Source: Planococcus chinensis
Lineage (GTDB): Bacteria; Bacillota; Bacilli; Bacillales_A; Planococcaceae
Assembly: GCF_020071995.1 (NCBI RefSeq)
Contig: NZ_JABWTK010000007.1
Coordinates: 124,001 to 188,000 of the forward strand
DNA length: 64,000 nt
Direction: 5' to 3'
Both the position numbers and the translations under genes were made by a program. Below the pieces are notes generated by a model. It was not told the origin of the DNA. It was given only the letters and a program-made list of their open reading frames with translations, and searched no databases. Shown here one piece after another: positions 1-8,299 of the stretch; positions within the stretch are counted from its first letter, which is position 1, and every line of letters begins with the position of its first letter.

Positions 1-361
1 GGATAGCCAATACATAAGACTGCATCACCAAAGCTGCCCGAAACGGCACCTTAGTGAATTTGCTGAACAAGAAAGCCACTCCGTATGTATGAAAAGCCAT
101 ATAAAAGCCGGCCCACAGCAATGTACCGAGAAGCGAAGTCCACCGGGCCAAAGTATAGGTTTCCCAAGAAGCTTCCGCTAAATAAGGCGTCAATGACTTG
201 GTGTTCATCCCCCAAATTTCACTTAGTGCAAAAAGAAGCAGACCCAGTGCAAAAATCCCAAAAAGCCGCTGATTGAATTTCCGTATATTGTTTTCCTGCA
301 AATTATGTATCAAATCTCCATGGCGAGCAAAATAATGCCAAAATTTAAAGTCAAATGTCAT
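1..361 (-). CDS. Integral membrane protein, N-terminal part only
   Basis: The frame opens at ATG 361 and runs leftwards off the window with no stop, giving 120 visible codons. An AAAGGAA ribosome binding site lies about 9 nt upstream. Strongly hydrophobic stretches at residues about 34-50 and 76-98, and another starting near 108, show a polytopic membrane protein; the first 30 residues are polar and rich in aromatic residues. I do not recognise the family and the missing C-terminus prevents a call. A weak promoter-like TAAAGT about 50 nt upstream could serve it. Confidence 0.7.
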   Translation of the reverse strand, partial: MTFDFKFWHYFARHGDLIHNLQENNIRKFNQRLFGIFALGLLLFALSEIWGMNTKSLTPYLAEASWETYTLARWTSLLGTLLWAGFYMAFHTYGVAFLFSKFTKVPFRAALVMQSYVLAI

Positions 362-515
362 TCGTTGTGATTCCTTTCGGCGCAAATGATGGTTCTGCTC
401 TTTTACTTTACCAAAAAAAACAGCGCTTTGAAACGTTTAAGTTACCACATTTTTCAATATTCGATTCTTTGAACAGAAAGGCACAGGGAAAATCCGTTAA
501 AGCTTTAAAAACAAT

Positions 516-545
516 AAAAAACCTCTGCATTTCTGCAAAGGTTTT
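516..545 (-). terminator. Intrinsic terminator after the DUF2187 gene
   Basis: Minus-strand stem AAAACCT-TGCA / TGCA-AGGTTTT with a GAAA loop, followed by a T-run, directly after the stop of the 73-codon gene at 552. Confidence 0.75.
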
Positions 546-551
546 CCACGC

Positions 552-773
552 TTAAACGATTTTGTATTTCTTATGTGAAATTACGGTCATATTGGATGCT
601 GCGCCAATTTCCTTTGCATCTTCAGGTGAAATTTCGACGATCACCGAGTTGTCCATAATTTTATAGATAGTTCCGTTGACTTCCACGCCATTGCGGGTGA
701 AAGAAATCCATTCACCAATTCTGCGAGCTGCTACGAATTCTGATACTTCTTTTTCATGCGGTTGAAATGCCAT
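552..773 (-). CDS. DUF2187 (YkvS-like) small protein
   Basis: A 73-residue soluble protein. The block from GEWISFTRNGVEVNGTIYKI to DNSVIVEIS is the beta-rich core of the DUF2187 family found in Bacillales, a small KOW/SH3-like fold of unknown function. The C-terminus is lysine-rich. GAGAGGCGAGG lies just ahead of the ATG. The gene is monocistronic, with an extended -10 (TGCTATAAT at 814-822) upstream and a hairpin terminator downstream. Function is not established for the family, so only the family is assigned. Confidence 0.75.
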   Translation of the reverse strand: MAFQPHEKEVSEFVAARRIGEWISFTRNGVEVNGTIYKIMDNSVIVEISPEDAKEIGAASNMTVISHKKYKIV

Positions 774-813
774 ATTTATCCTCGCCTCTCTTTAGTAGAA
801 ACAATATCTATTC

Positions 814-822
814 ATTATAGCA
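814..822 (-). promoter_or_regulatory. Extended -10 promoter for the DUF2187 gene
   Basis: On the minus strand the sequence reads TGCTATAAT, a consensus -10 with TG extension, about 41 nt upstream of the ATG at 773. The -35 region is poor, as is usual for extended -10 promoters. Confidence 0.6.
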
Positions 823-905
823 CAAATCAACCAGTATTTCACCTCTTAAGCTGACAGCATCCGCAGAAAAATATATGAAAAACTCATTTTTTGCGTATAT
901 TCCGC

Positions 906-1829
906 TTACTCCACGCCTGGTAAAATCGTCAGCGTTTTGTCGTCTGCGTCGAGCCGTGCCTGTACGCCAAGCGGCACTGAAAAATGCGGTTCACAATGGC
1001 CGATTTTAAATCCTTTGACGACCGGCACTTTCAAGTCTTTAAAATAATCATCAAGCACTTCGTCCAGCGTGAGCGAGCGCTCTTTGTTCTTCGGTTCGGC
1101 GTTTTTGAAGTCGCCAATCACAATGCCGGCCACTTCATCGAACTTCCGGGCCATCTTCAGATGATTCAGCAGCTCATCCACTTGATACGGCTCTTCGTCG
1201 ATATCTTCAATCAACAGGATTTTGCCTTTTACATCCAGTTCGAATTTCGTTCCGATGCCGCTCCGGATCAGCGACAGATTCCCGCCGACCAGCTCTCCTT
1301 GGGCTACTCCGCCGGCCAGTGCAGTAAGCGGTGAAATTTCTTCGGAATAATACAATTCAAACGGCCCAAACAATTGCCCGAACATCCGGGCGCTGCGCTC
1401 GTGGAACGTTTCCTTGCCAACGTCTGAAGCGAGCATTGGCCCGTGGAACGTTACCAGCTCGGCATATTCCCCGATGGCTGTATGTAAAAAGGTGATATCC
1501 GAATAGCCCCAGAATACTTTCGGGTTTTCTTTGATCATCTGGAAATCGATGCGGTCTGTATAGCGCGCTGCGCCGTACCCTCCGCCTGCGCAGATAATGC
1601 CTGCAATTTCGGGGTCTTCAAACATGGCATGCAAATCCGTCAGCCTGTCGTCATCAGTTCCTGCCAAATGGCCGTTCTTTGCTTCCACCGATTTCCCCAT
1701 TTTAATGTTCAAGCCGAGGCTTTCCAAAAAAGGCAATGCTTTTTTCAAGTTCTCCAAATTCGGCGGGCTTGAAGGTGAAATGATTCCCACTGTATCGCCT
1801 TTTTTCAATCGTCTTGGTAAGGTCCGCAT
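906..1829 (-). CDS. LD-carboxypeptidase, peptidase family S66
   Basis: A 307-residue cytoplasmic serine peptidase of the LdcA/MccF/YkfA family, which trims D-amino acids from muropeptide tetrapeptides during wall recycling or cleaves related amide bonds. Catalytic elements visible in order are the nucleophile Ser in FWGYSDITFLH, the Glu in LLIEDIDEEPYQVD and the His in KIGHCEPHFSVPLG. The N-terminal GDTVGIISPSSPP strand is typical. An upstream in-frame start (1907) exists, but AGGAGTGG placed 8-10 nt before ATG 1829 fixes the shorter protein. Monocistronic. Substrate (murein or microcin-type peptide) cannot be told from sequence. Confidence 0.88.
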   Translation of the reverse strand: MRTLPRRLKKGDTVGIISPSSPPNLENLKKALPFLESLGLNIKMGKSVEAKNGHLAGTDDDRLTDLHAMFEDPEIAGIICAGGGYGAARYTDRIDFQMIKENPKVFWGYSDITFLHTAIGEYAELVTFHGPMLASDVGKETFHERSARMFGQLFGPFELYYSEEISPLTALAGGVAQGELVGGNLSLIRSGIGTKFELDVKGKILLIEDIDEEPYQVDELLNHLKMARKFDEVAGIVIGDFKNAEPKNKERSLTLDEVLDDYFKDLKVPVVKGFKIGHCEPHFSVPLGVQARLDADDKTLTILPGVE

Positions 1830-2050
1830 AATCGATCCACTCCTATTTCCATTAATATCGTTGAAGCCACAATCCGCGTCTCCATCTTTCCCTGCAGATT
1901 GGAACACTTTCTTTATCCAAGCATACCGTTTATCCCGAAAAAGTAAAACTTCAATGGAATGCCCGTCTTTAAACGATTGAGTTCTGATTAAGATGGCTTA
2001 AGCGATTTTTATAAAACAAACTATAAATTTAGAATTTTTAGTCATTTAGA
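1830..2050. other. Intergenic stretch without recognised feature
   Basis: About 220 nt between the carboxypeptidase start and the promoter of the 34-codon gene. It is AT-rich towards 2010-2045. No good promoter, RNA structure or repeat was recognised, although the carboxypeptidase promoter must lie here. Confidence 0.4.
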
Positions 2051-2053
2051 TTC

Positions 2054-2082
2054 ATGACAATCTTTTGATATTCCTCTATAAT
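2054..2082 (+). promoter_or_regulatory. Sigma-A promoter of the 34-codon peptide gene
   Basis: ATGACA (2054-2059), 17-nt spacer, TATAAT (2077-2082). One mismatch to consensus in the -35 and none in the -10. It lies about 97 nt before the ATG at 2179. Confidence 0.7.
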
Positions 2083-2089
2083 AAAAAAC

Positions 2090-2124
2090 AAGTTATAAAT
2101 CGGTTAGCTTAACCTCTATAACTT
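2090..2124 (+). promoter_or_regulatory. Leader hairpin of the 34-codon peptide gene
   Basis: Nested inverted repeats AAGTTATA (2090-2097) with TATAACTT (2117-2124), and GGTTA (2102-2106) with TAACC (2110-2114). The structure begins almost at the predicted transcription start, so it would form a 5'-end stem that could stabilise the mRNA or act in regulation. Confidence 0.55.
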
Positions 2125-2178
2125 ACCGGGCGAGATCTTCTTTTATCCCCATATTGAAACCTAGAGGAGTGGATCAAG

Positions 2179-2283
2179 ATGAATTTTGACAAAGTATTGG
2201 AACTAGAGTGGGAAGATCTTGCAATTGGCATGGCCGGTTCAACCATCTTAATGGTTGCCTTAAATTTCTTCACATTAATGTAA
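2179..2283 (+). CDS. 34-residue membrane peptide, unknown function
   Basis: ATG 2179 to TAA 2281-2283 encodes 34 residues. There is an acidic, amphipathic N-terminus (MNFDKVLELEWEDLA), then a hydrophobic stretch from about residue 15 to the end (IGMAGSTILMVALNFFTLM), long enough for one membrane helix. AGAGGAG sits about 10 nt upstream of the ATG. A near-consensus promoter (2054-2082), a leader hairpin (2090-2124) and a terminator (2313-2350) frame it as a complete transcription unit. No family recognised. It could be a small membrane regulator or a toxin-like peptide, but nothing in the sequence decides. Confidence 0.65.
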   Translation: MNFDKVLELEWEDLAIGMAGSTILMVALNFFTLM

Positions 2284-2312
2284 GAGGTGACTTATGCATA
2301 TCGGCGTATATT

Positions 2313-2350
2313 AAAAGCCCTTTTCCGGTTAACTGGAAAAAGGGCTTTTA
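2313..2350 (+). terminator. Terminator of the 34-codon peptide gene
   Basis: AAAAGCCC-TTTTCCGG, TTAA loop region, CTGGAAAAA-GGGCTTTT followed by ATTCATTTTTG. Long imperfect stem about 30 nt after the stop codon. Confidence 0.7.
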
Positions 2351-2366
2351 TTCATTTTTGGGCATA

Positions 2367-2406
2367 CAAAAACGCCTGCTCTTAAATGATTCGGGCAGAC
2401 GTTTTA
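2367..2406 (-). terminator. Terminator of the IDEAL-domain gene
   Basis: Minus strand AAAACG-CTGC, 15-nt loop, GCAG-CGTTTTTGT. It lies 20-60 nt past the stop at 2426. Confidence 0.65.
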
Positions 2407-2425
2407 TCCTGGGGCTGGTTTCACG

Positions 2426-2890
2426 TTACAAACCTCCATTAAGTTGTTGTTTTTGTTGTTTGAGCAAGTCGTTGAACATGGCTTCATCATGTAAAGTCAA
2501 CGCATGGTCTATCATCCGGTTGAAATTTTCCTGTTCCAGAAATTGAATCGCTTCTTCCGCTTCCTGCTTGGCCTGATCGTTCACTTCAAGCAAGCCTTCT
2601 CTTTCTTCCTGTAGGATTGCTTGAAGATGCATGTGGATATCAGACACGAGCAATAGCTGATACAATGGCAGCCGAATAAACCGATTGCCTTTTTGGAAGA
2701 CGAACACTTCAGATAGGTTTTCTACCTGGAATGTATTCAAATTGACAACTATCTCTTTGCCTTCTACCGGGATAAAATGAAACAGTTCATCGTCTTTTAA
2801 AATCGAGAAATATTGATAGGCGAAAACAAATCGGACAAGATGATCTTCTTTCTTTGTATAAAAAGGTTTCATCAATTTTACGTGCAGCAT
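2426..2890 (-). CDS. IDEAL-domain protein
   Basis: A 154-residue cytoplasmic protein. The C-terminal segment from about residue 118 (FNRMIDHALTLHDEAMFNDL) matches the short helical IDEAL domain, a Bacillales adaptor module also found at the end of YpiB-like proteins and in ComK-type regulators. The preceding part is a mixed fold with a helical, glutamate-rich linker at about 100-120. GGGGGGAGTG lies immediately upstream of ATG 2890, which selects this start over longer in-frame alternatives. The neighbour at 2982 points the same way and may be cotranscribed (91-nt gap). Function unknown; protein-protein interaction is inferred from the domain. Confidence 0.7.
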   Translation of the reverse strand: MLHVKLMKPFYTKKEDHLVRFVFAYQYFSILKDDELFHFIPVEGKEIVVNLNTFQVENLSEVFVFQKGNRFIRLPLYQLLLVSDIHMHLQAILQEEREGLLEVNDQAKQEAEEAIQFLEQENFNRMIDHALTLHDEAMFNDLLKQQKQQLNGGL

Positions 2891-2981
2891 GACACTCCCC
2901 CCCTTTGCAAAAAGATAGAATATTCTTACTATATTCAGTATAGCATAAATTTGTGATTTCGGATACGAAAAAGCACAAGGA

Positions 2982-3353
2982 TTATTCCTTGAGGCTGAAA
3001 TCCTCGCGGACCAGATAATTTGGAGAAACGACAAAATGCATCTGATCTTGGCGAATCCGGATAAAAAAGGCATCCAGCAGTGACCTCAAAAATTGTTGAA
3101 ATTCCCGGTCTTCCATTTCGCCTTTTTGAAAAACAATGCGGTTCGCGGCCAAATCGATTTGCACTGATTCAACAGGGCCGCCTGTCGCAGCCATATTCCG
3201 AAGCATGAACCCATGGGAAGACGAAGAAACCTGCCATTTGATTTTTTGGAACCCCTGGCCTGCATGCCGCAGAAAAATTTCCCATTGTCCAATTGAATCT
3301 TGACTTATTACATACCCCAAATCCGGAATTTCCAAAACATACTCGTCTATCAA
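2982..3353 (-). CDS. Hypothetical protein, TTG start
   Basis: 123 residues, soluble, mixed alpha/beta with no signal peptide or membrane helix. GGAGG followed by 8 nt leads to TTG at 3353. The ATG at 3360 is in another frame and gives only a 63-codon reading, so TTG is the better start. The gene stays open through 372 nt and keeps a normal base composition. It precedes the IDEAL-domain gene on the same strand. Family not recognised. Confidence 0.6.
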   Translation of the reverse strand: MIDEYVLEIPDLGYVISQDSIGQWEIFLRHAGQGFQKIKWQVSSSSHGFMLRNMAATGGPVESVQIDLAANRIVFQKGEMEDREFQQFLRSLLDAFFIRIRQDQMHFVVSPNYLVREDFSLKE

Positions 3354-3515
3354 CTTTCATTCCTCCGCTCTTTTATTCTTATAGGTCTAATATAATGGAA
3401 TCATACCATTTTTATACCAATATAATAGTATCGCTTTTCGGACTTGCCAAATTGGCATTTTAACCGGTTCTCCTTTCTTTTTTTCGTAAAGTGAAAGGAA
3501 GGAGCGGTGATTCTG

Positions 3516-3947
3516 ATGAAATTCCACGAGCGCTTAAAAGCTTATCGATCCAATTTGAACATCCCACAAAAAGAAGTGGCAAAACGGCTGAATGTCGACC
3601 CTTCTGTTATTTCCAGATATGAAGACGGCAAACGCAATATTGTCGTTGACCGGCTCGCCGAAATCCAGCGGGCTTATAATATTCCAGATGAACATTTTTT
3701 CGATATGGTGATCCATCCGGATAATAAACATTCGCGGCTGCAGCCGGAACAAACCAAAGAACTTCAAACCCAATACAATGATGCCGTTTATTTTTCCCAT
3801 CAGGATTTGCTGCATTCTGAACGCTTCCGTTATTTATTCGTTGCGCTGGCTTCCCTGCCTGATGATGTCCGGGAGTCTGTACTGAAGAAAATGACCAAAG
3901 AAATCGATGCGCTAAAATCTGCATATCGGCCGAAAGATCACGATTAA
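3516..3947 (+). CDS. XRE-family helix-turn-helix regulator
   Basis: 143 residues. Residues 1-60 form a Cro/CI-type HTH with the typical RLKAYRSNLNIPQKEVAKRL (helices 1-2) and the recognition helix in VDPSVISRYEDGKRNI. The C-terminal 80 residues are helical and polar and probably mediate dimerisation; there is no metal site or peptidase motif. AAGGAG is 11 nt before ATG 3516 but only 2 nt before an in-frame GTG at 3507, so the ATG is preferred. Divergent from the hypothetical gene at 3353 across a region with two TATAAT words (3391-3396, 3421-3426), so autoregulation of a shared region is possible but unproven. Confidence 0.85.
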   Translation: MKFHERLKAYRSNLNIPQKEVAKRLNVDPSVISRYEDGKRNIVVDRLAEIQRAYNIPDEHFFDMVIHPDNKHSRLQPEQTKELQTQYNDAVYFSHQDLLHSERFRYLFVALASLPDDVRESVLKKMTKEIDALKSAYRPKDHD

Positions 3948-3997
3948 CTTTCCTTCAACGTCTGTGAGGCGTATAATAGAAGGAAAGTTTTTATTTT
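3947..3997 (+). terminator. Terminator between the XRE gene and ywqB
   Basis: ACTTTCCTTC (3947-3956) pairs with GAAGGAAAGT (3979-3988), followed by TTTTATTTT. It ends right at the ribosome binding site of the next gene, so it may also attenuate read-through into ywqB. Confidence 0.65.
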
Positions 3998-4009
3998 GGA
4001 GCGATGCAT

Positions 4010-5542
4010 ATGGCTACGGTTCAATCCCTGGCAAAAAGGTTCGATGATACGATTTACAATTATATGGCTGCTGTCGAAAAATCACTCATTCCATCGCGTG
4101 AGCAGGATGAGGAAATGGTTCGAAAAGCAGTCTTTTTAGTGCGCCATGACGGCGTTCAGATTTTGTCGTTCAATGAAGAACGGCTTCTGCTTGAAGCAAT
4201 CGTCAAGGATGCCCATACCGTTAAAGTCCTGTTGAATTTTGATAAAATGACTGCAGCCTGCGCCTGCCCGCAAGACGAAATGTGCCGCCATAAGCTGGCG
4301 GTCATATTTGCCCTTTACCAGAAAATCGGTTCCTTATCCGAATGGGTCGCAAAATGGCGTTCGCGCCCTTCCGATCCCGTTGCGGCATTAACAGGCAAAC
4401 GGTCTCCGGAACAATGGACGGGGCTGATCCGGAATGCGTGGCGTGAGCCGATTCCGGATTACACGACCCGCAATTATTTTTATTTTGAACAGATGTACGA
4501 AGGGCGCTTGAAAAACGCCCTGTCCTTTGTCCCGCTTGAACGTGAATGGAAAGTGTTTTACCGCACTTATGCCCATTTGATTTCCCTTATGGAAGTTTGG
4601 GACACTTATATCGCAGGTACTGAAGAAGTGCACCATTCCTTTTTCAAGACCTGGTTTGATGATGAAATGCATGCGCTCCGTGATTTGCTGGAACAATTGC
4701 GGGTCCAGCACCGCACCTTTGAAGCAGACGATTTTTTGAAACATTTGCGGGGGCTGGTCCGTTCGTTTATCCAAGTAAGAGATGGATCGTTTTCCCAGCG
4801 CTTTTCGGTATATCGTCTGTTTTGGACCAACCTGTTTACGACCAATAAATTGCGGCTTGATGAAATCGGCGCTTTTGACCGCCCCGACAGCCGCATTGAA
4901 GCTTTCTTCGCGATCCTATTGGAAGACGATGTTACCGTGAAAAAAATTGCGCCGGATGAAACCCCGGATTGGGTTCAGCTCGCTGTTTTGGCGGAAGAAA
5001 ACGAACACTCCCAGGCTTTGTCGGCTATTTTGATGGCGGTAAAGCCCCATGTCAGAACCTTCTTGTTTGAAGGCTTGTATACCCAGTACCGCCATCAGTA
5101 TGTGCGTGTGCTGAGCCGCCTTTTCTCACAGATTCACTTGAGCGAAGCAGACTGGGAAGACTTGTTCAAACAGTTTGGCCATTACGGGCTGCCAGCCTAT
5201 TCAACATATTTAATCGAAAAGCAATTATATAAACAATGGGCAGAACTGCACCACCTCCACAACTCTCCGCTGTACTTTGCGGAAGAATGCGGCTTAAAGG
5301 CCGTACAGGAAGCTGCACCGGATTATGCCTTGCCGCTTTTCCACCGCTATGCGATGGATTATTTGGAAGAACGCAGCCGGCCAAGCTATAAACAGGCGGT
5401 CCGGATCTGGAAAAGGATGAAAGCTGCCTGCAAAAAAAGCGGTCAAATGGAGTTCTGGAAAGCGTATATGACGGAAATCCGTACTCAAAACAAGCGACTG
5501 CGCGCACTCCAGGAAGAGATCGAGAAAGGAAATCTTTTATGA
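4010..5542 (+). CDS. ywqB: SWIM zinc-finger protein (YwqB-like)
   Basis: 510 residues. A SWIM finger is visible at about residues 82-97: CACPQDEMCRHKLAV, the CxCx(n)CxH zinc ligand set. The rest is a long helical protein without catalytic motifs. The start ATG 4010 lies 8 nt after GGAG, while the ATG at 4004 is too close. The stop overlaps the next ATG (ATGA), so it is translationally coupled to the SNF2 helicase ywqA, the same pair as in B. subtilis. SWIM proteins coupled to SNF2 ATPases are thought to be DNA- or protein-binding partners; the precise process is unknown. Confidence 0.88.
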   Translation: MATVQSLAKRFDDTIYNYMAAVEKSLIPSREQDEEMVRKAVFLVRHDGVQILSFNEERLLLEAIVKDAHTVKVLLNFDKMTAACACPQDEMCRHKLAVIFALYQKIGSLSEWVAKWRSRPSDPVAALTGKRSPEQWTGLIRNAWREPIPDYTTRNYFYFEQMYEGRLKNALSFVPLEREWKVFYRTYAHLISLMEVWDTYIAGTEEVHHSFFKTWFDDEMHALRDLLEQLRVQHRTFEADDFLKHLRGLVRSFIQVRDGSFSQRFSVYRLFWTNLFTTNKLRLDEIGAFDRPDSRIEAFFAILLEDDVTVKKIAPDETPDWVQLAVLAEENEHSQALSAILMAVKPHVRTFLFEGLYTQYRHQYVRVLSRLFSQIHLSEADWEDLFKQFGHYGLPAYSTYLIEKQLYKQWAELHHLHNSPLYFAEECGLKAVQEAAPDYALPLFHRYAMDYLEERSRPSYKQAVRIWKRMKAACKKSGQMEFWKAYMTEIRTQNKRLRALQEEIEKGNLL

Positions 5543-8259
5543 ACCAGTTCCAAACAGAAGGAAGCCGCACGTATTTCCTGAAGATCAACCGGTCCGATGA
5601 GTTTCGCATCCAAGCGATCAACGAAGCCGGAAACCGTATCCCTCCGGAAATTTGGAAATCTTATTTGTATTTTCTTGATAAAGAAAGTTTTTATGGGCTG
5701 ACGGCACGGGTGGATGGCTTGGACCTGCTCCTGACACCGGCGGATTTTGTTCGTTTGTTTCAGCGGGAGCCCCATCATTACGTGTCGTTCCAAGGGCAGC
5801 GCGCCGAAGACGAAGCTTGGCTGAATCTGGCTGGAAGAGTGTCGGATTCACTGAACGATCCCGATTTGTGGAACCATGTCTCAGTAGACGGCGATGACAT
5901 CGTTATTGCCTCGTCTTTCGGTGATTCTGAAATCCAGGCGTTTCTCAGTGAAACGATTCAGCAGCAGTTAAAGCAAAAAGGCTTGGCACCCGCCCAACTC
6001 CCTTATATCCAGCATTTTGTCCAGCAAGCAGGTTGGGAAGGGCTGCCGGCTGCCGACGACTATGTCCTGGCTGCCCAGCTGAGCGAACCAGATACCGATG
6101 CGTTCTGGTCATTTAAAGTGGTGCTTCGCTCGAAGCGCGGGACCGTTTACTGGTCGCCTTCAAAACGGCGCATGGACGAACCGATCGATAAAGTGCTTCC
6201 TGAAAAATGGCGTCCCCATTCCGAGGAAATCAGCCAGCAGCAGATATTGCTGCTGAGCCTATGCCCCTCTGTGGAAAGCTTCGACGAAAGCCGGCTGTAC
6301 CATGCAGAATGGACCGACGCCCAAGTACTGGAATTCCTGCGCAATGATGCGGAAATTCTCCAGGCATTCGGCATTGAAGTATCCATTCCATCCTGGCTGA
6401 AAGCTGTCCAGGAATCCAAAATCCGTGTGCGGGCCAATATTCACTCCCCTGTCAAGAAAGCGTCGGTCGTAGGCCTTGACCAGATCGTTCGTTTTGATTG
6501 GCAGTTTTCATTGAACGGCCACGAACTCAGCATGAAGGATTTCCAGGAGCTTGTGGCAGAAAACAAGGAATTTATCCGAATCGGCAACGAATGGGTCCGC
6601 GTGGATTCAAACTTGTTGATGCAATTGCGGAAAATGATTGAAGAAGCCGACGATGCAGACTGGACCATCAAAGATATGCTGTTCCAGAACGTGCCGGAAA
6701 TCATGCTTGATGACACGGTTGATGAAGAAGACCCTCTTGTCGAATTCCAGTTGAACCGCTCGCTGCGCACGCTTCTCGATAAGCTGCTCGATAAGCGCGA
6801 CTTGCCGGAAACACCGATTCCGCCGGCCTTGCTTACCGAGCTCCGCCCTTACCAAAAAACGGGCTTTGACTATCTCGTGTTTATGCGCCAGGAAGGATTC
6901 GGCCTGTGTCTGGCAGATGATATGGGACTCGGAAAAACGGTGCAGCTGATCGCGTATCTGCTGCATGTGCACGGGAAAAACCCGGAACAGCCATCCTTGA
7001 TCATCTGTCCGACTTCCGTACTCGGCAACTGGCAGAAAGAATTGGAGCGTTTTGCTCCGAACTTGAACGTAGTGGCACATTACGGTACAAACCGGCCAAA
7101 AGCCGATGACTTCGCGAAATTCCTGGCGGAAGAAAAGCCGGATGTTGTGTTGTCGACATACGGCATCGCTTCGTCCGATGCAGAAGAAATGCAGGCCATC
7201 CACTGGACCAGCATCACGCTCGACGAAGCGCAAAACATCAAGAACATGTATACGAAGCAATCGCGTACCATCCGCAAATTCAAAGGCGATCATCATATCG
7301 CGTTGACTGGAACACCAATTGAAAACCGCTTGTCGGAATTATGGTCAATCTTTGATTTCATCAACAAAGGCTACCTGTACCGCATCAAGCAGTTCCAGGA
7401 AAACTTCATGATTCCGATTGAGCGGGATGATTCCGAAGAACATAAAGAAAAACTGCGCAAACGCATCCAGCCGTTCTTGCTGCGCCGGACAAAGAAAGAC
7501 CCGGATCTGCAGCTGAACTTGCCGGAAAAACAAGAGCAGTTGGAGTATTGTCCATTGACGCCGGAACAGGCGGCCCTTTACGAAGGGCTTGTACAGGATA
7601 CGGTGCAGAAAATGGAGACGCTCACAGGCTTCGAGAAAAAAGGGCTTGTGCTGAAAATGCTGAGCAAATTGAAGCAGTTATGCAACCACCCAGCACTGTA
7701 TTTAAAAGAACCTTACAGCTCGGCTGAAGAAATACTGCCAAGATCTCAGAAGCTGGAGCGCATTGTGACTCTCGCCGGGGAAATTGCAGAGCGCGGGGAA
7801 CAATGTTTGATTTTTACGCAGTATATTGGCATGGGCCACTTGCTGCAACAGGCAATCAATGAGCTGTATGGCCATGAAGTGCCGTTTCTAACGGGGAGCA
7901 TGCCAAAAAATCAGCGCGATTCGCTGGTGGCTGCTTTCCAGGAAGGTAAATTCCCGATTTTCATCTTGTCGCTGAAAGCCGGCGGCACCGGCCTGAATTT
8001 GACTGCGGCTACCCATGTCTTGCATGCGGACCGCTGGTGGAATCCGGCTGTTGAAAACCAGGCGACGGACCGGGCTTATCGCATTGGGCAAACCCAATTT
8101 GTCCATGTCCATAAGTTTGTAACGATTGGCACGATCGAAGAAAAAATCGATTCGCTGCTGACTCAAAAACAATCGATGTCTGAAGAATTTATCCAATCCA
8201 GCCAGTGGATGACCGAGCTCTCCGACAACGAATTGAAAGAGCTGTTTTCCTTTAACTAA
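5539..8259 (+). CDS. ywqA: SNF2-family DNA translocase/helicase (YwqA-like)
   Basis: 906 residues. An N-terminal SNF2-associated bacterial domain covers about the first 440 residues. Helicase motifs follow: I DDMGLGKTVQ (about 460), II LDEAQNIKN (about 562), III LTGTPIENRLSELWS, IV-V SLKAGGTGLNLTAATHV, VI QATDRAYRIGQ (about 848). This is an ATP-dependent double-stranded DNA translocase of the RapA/Snf2 type, expected to remodel protein-DNA complexes; bacterial members are linked to transcription recycling or repair. It starts within the stop of ywqB (ATGA overlap) and is followed by a strong terminator. All ATPase residues are intact. Confidence 0.93.
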   Translation: MNQFQTEGSRTYFLKINRSDEFRIQAINEAGNRIPPEIWKSYLYFLDKESFYGLTARVDGLDLLLTPADFVRLFQREPHHYVSFQGQRAEDEAWLNLAGRVSDSLNDPDLWNHVSVDGDDIVIASSFGDSEIQAFLSETIQQQLKQKGLAPAQLPYIQHFVQQAGWEGLPAADDYVLAAQLSEPDTDAFWSFKVVLRSKRGTVYWSPSKRRMDEPIDKVLPEKWRPHSEEISQQQILLLSLCPSVESFDESRLYHAEWTDAQVLEFLRNDAEILQAFGIEVSIPSWLKAVQESKIRVRANIHSPVKKASVVGLDQIVRFDWQFSLNGHELSMKDFQELVAENKEFIRIGNEWVRVDSNLLMQLRKMIEEADDADWTIKDMLFQNVPEIMLDDTVDEEDPLVEFQLNRSLRTLLDKLLDKRDLPETPIPPALLTELRPYQKTGFDYLVFMRQEGFGLCLADDMGLGKTVQLIAYLLHVHGKNPEQPSLIICPTSVLGNWQKELERFAPNLNVVAHYGTNRPKADDFAKFLAEEKPDVVLSTYGIASSDAEEMQAIHWTSITLDEAQNIKNMYTKQSRTIRKFKGDHHIALTGTPIENRLSELWSIFDFINKGYLYRIKQFQENFMIPIERDDSEEHKEKLRKRIQPFLLRRTKKDPDLQLNLPEKQEQLEYCPLTPEQAALYEGLVQDTVQKMETLTGFEKKGLVLKMLSKLKQLCNHPALYLKEPYSSAEEILPRSQKLERIVTLAGEIAERGEQCLIFTQYIGMGHLLQQAINELYGHEVPFLTGSMPKNQRDSLVAAFQEGKFPIFILSLKAGGTGLNLTAATHVLHADRWWNPAVENQATDRAYRIGQTQFVHVHKFVTIGTIEEKIDSLLTQKQSMSEEFIQSSQWMTELSDNELKELFSFN

Positions 8260-8264
8260 TAATG

Positions 8265-8292
8265 ATCCGGCCAGGCCCCCACCTGGCCGGAT
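8265..8292. terminator. Bidirectional terminator between ywqA and the 52-codon gene
   Basis: ATCCGGCCAGG and CCTGGCCGGAT are perfect 11-nt arms around a 6-nt loop. A short T-run follows on the plus side (CCCCTTTT). It separates convergent genes. Confidence 0.7.
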
Positions 8293-8299
8293 TCCCCTT

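Noticed and set aside
6607..7296. Minus-strand frame of 229 codons
   Set aside because: Antisense to the SNF2 helicase; the helicase motifs in that stretch are intact and conserved.
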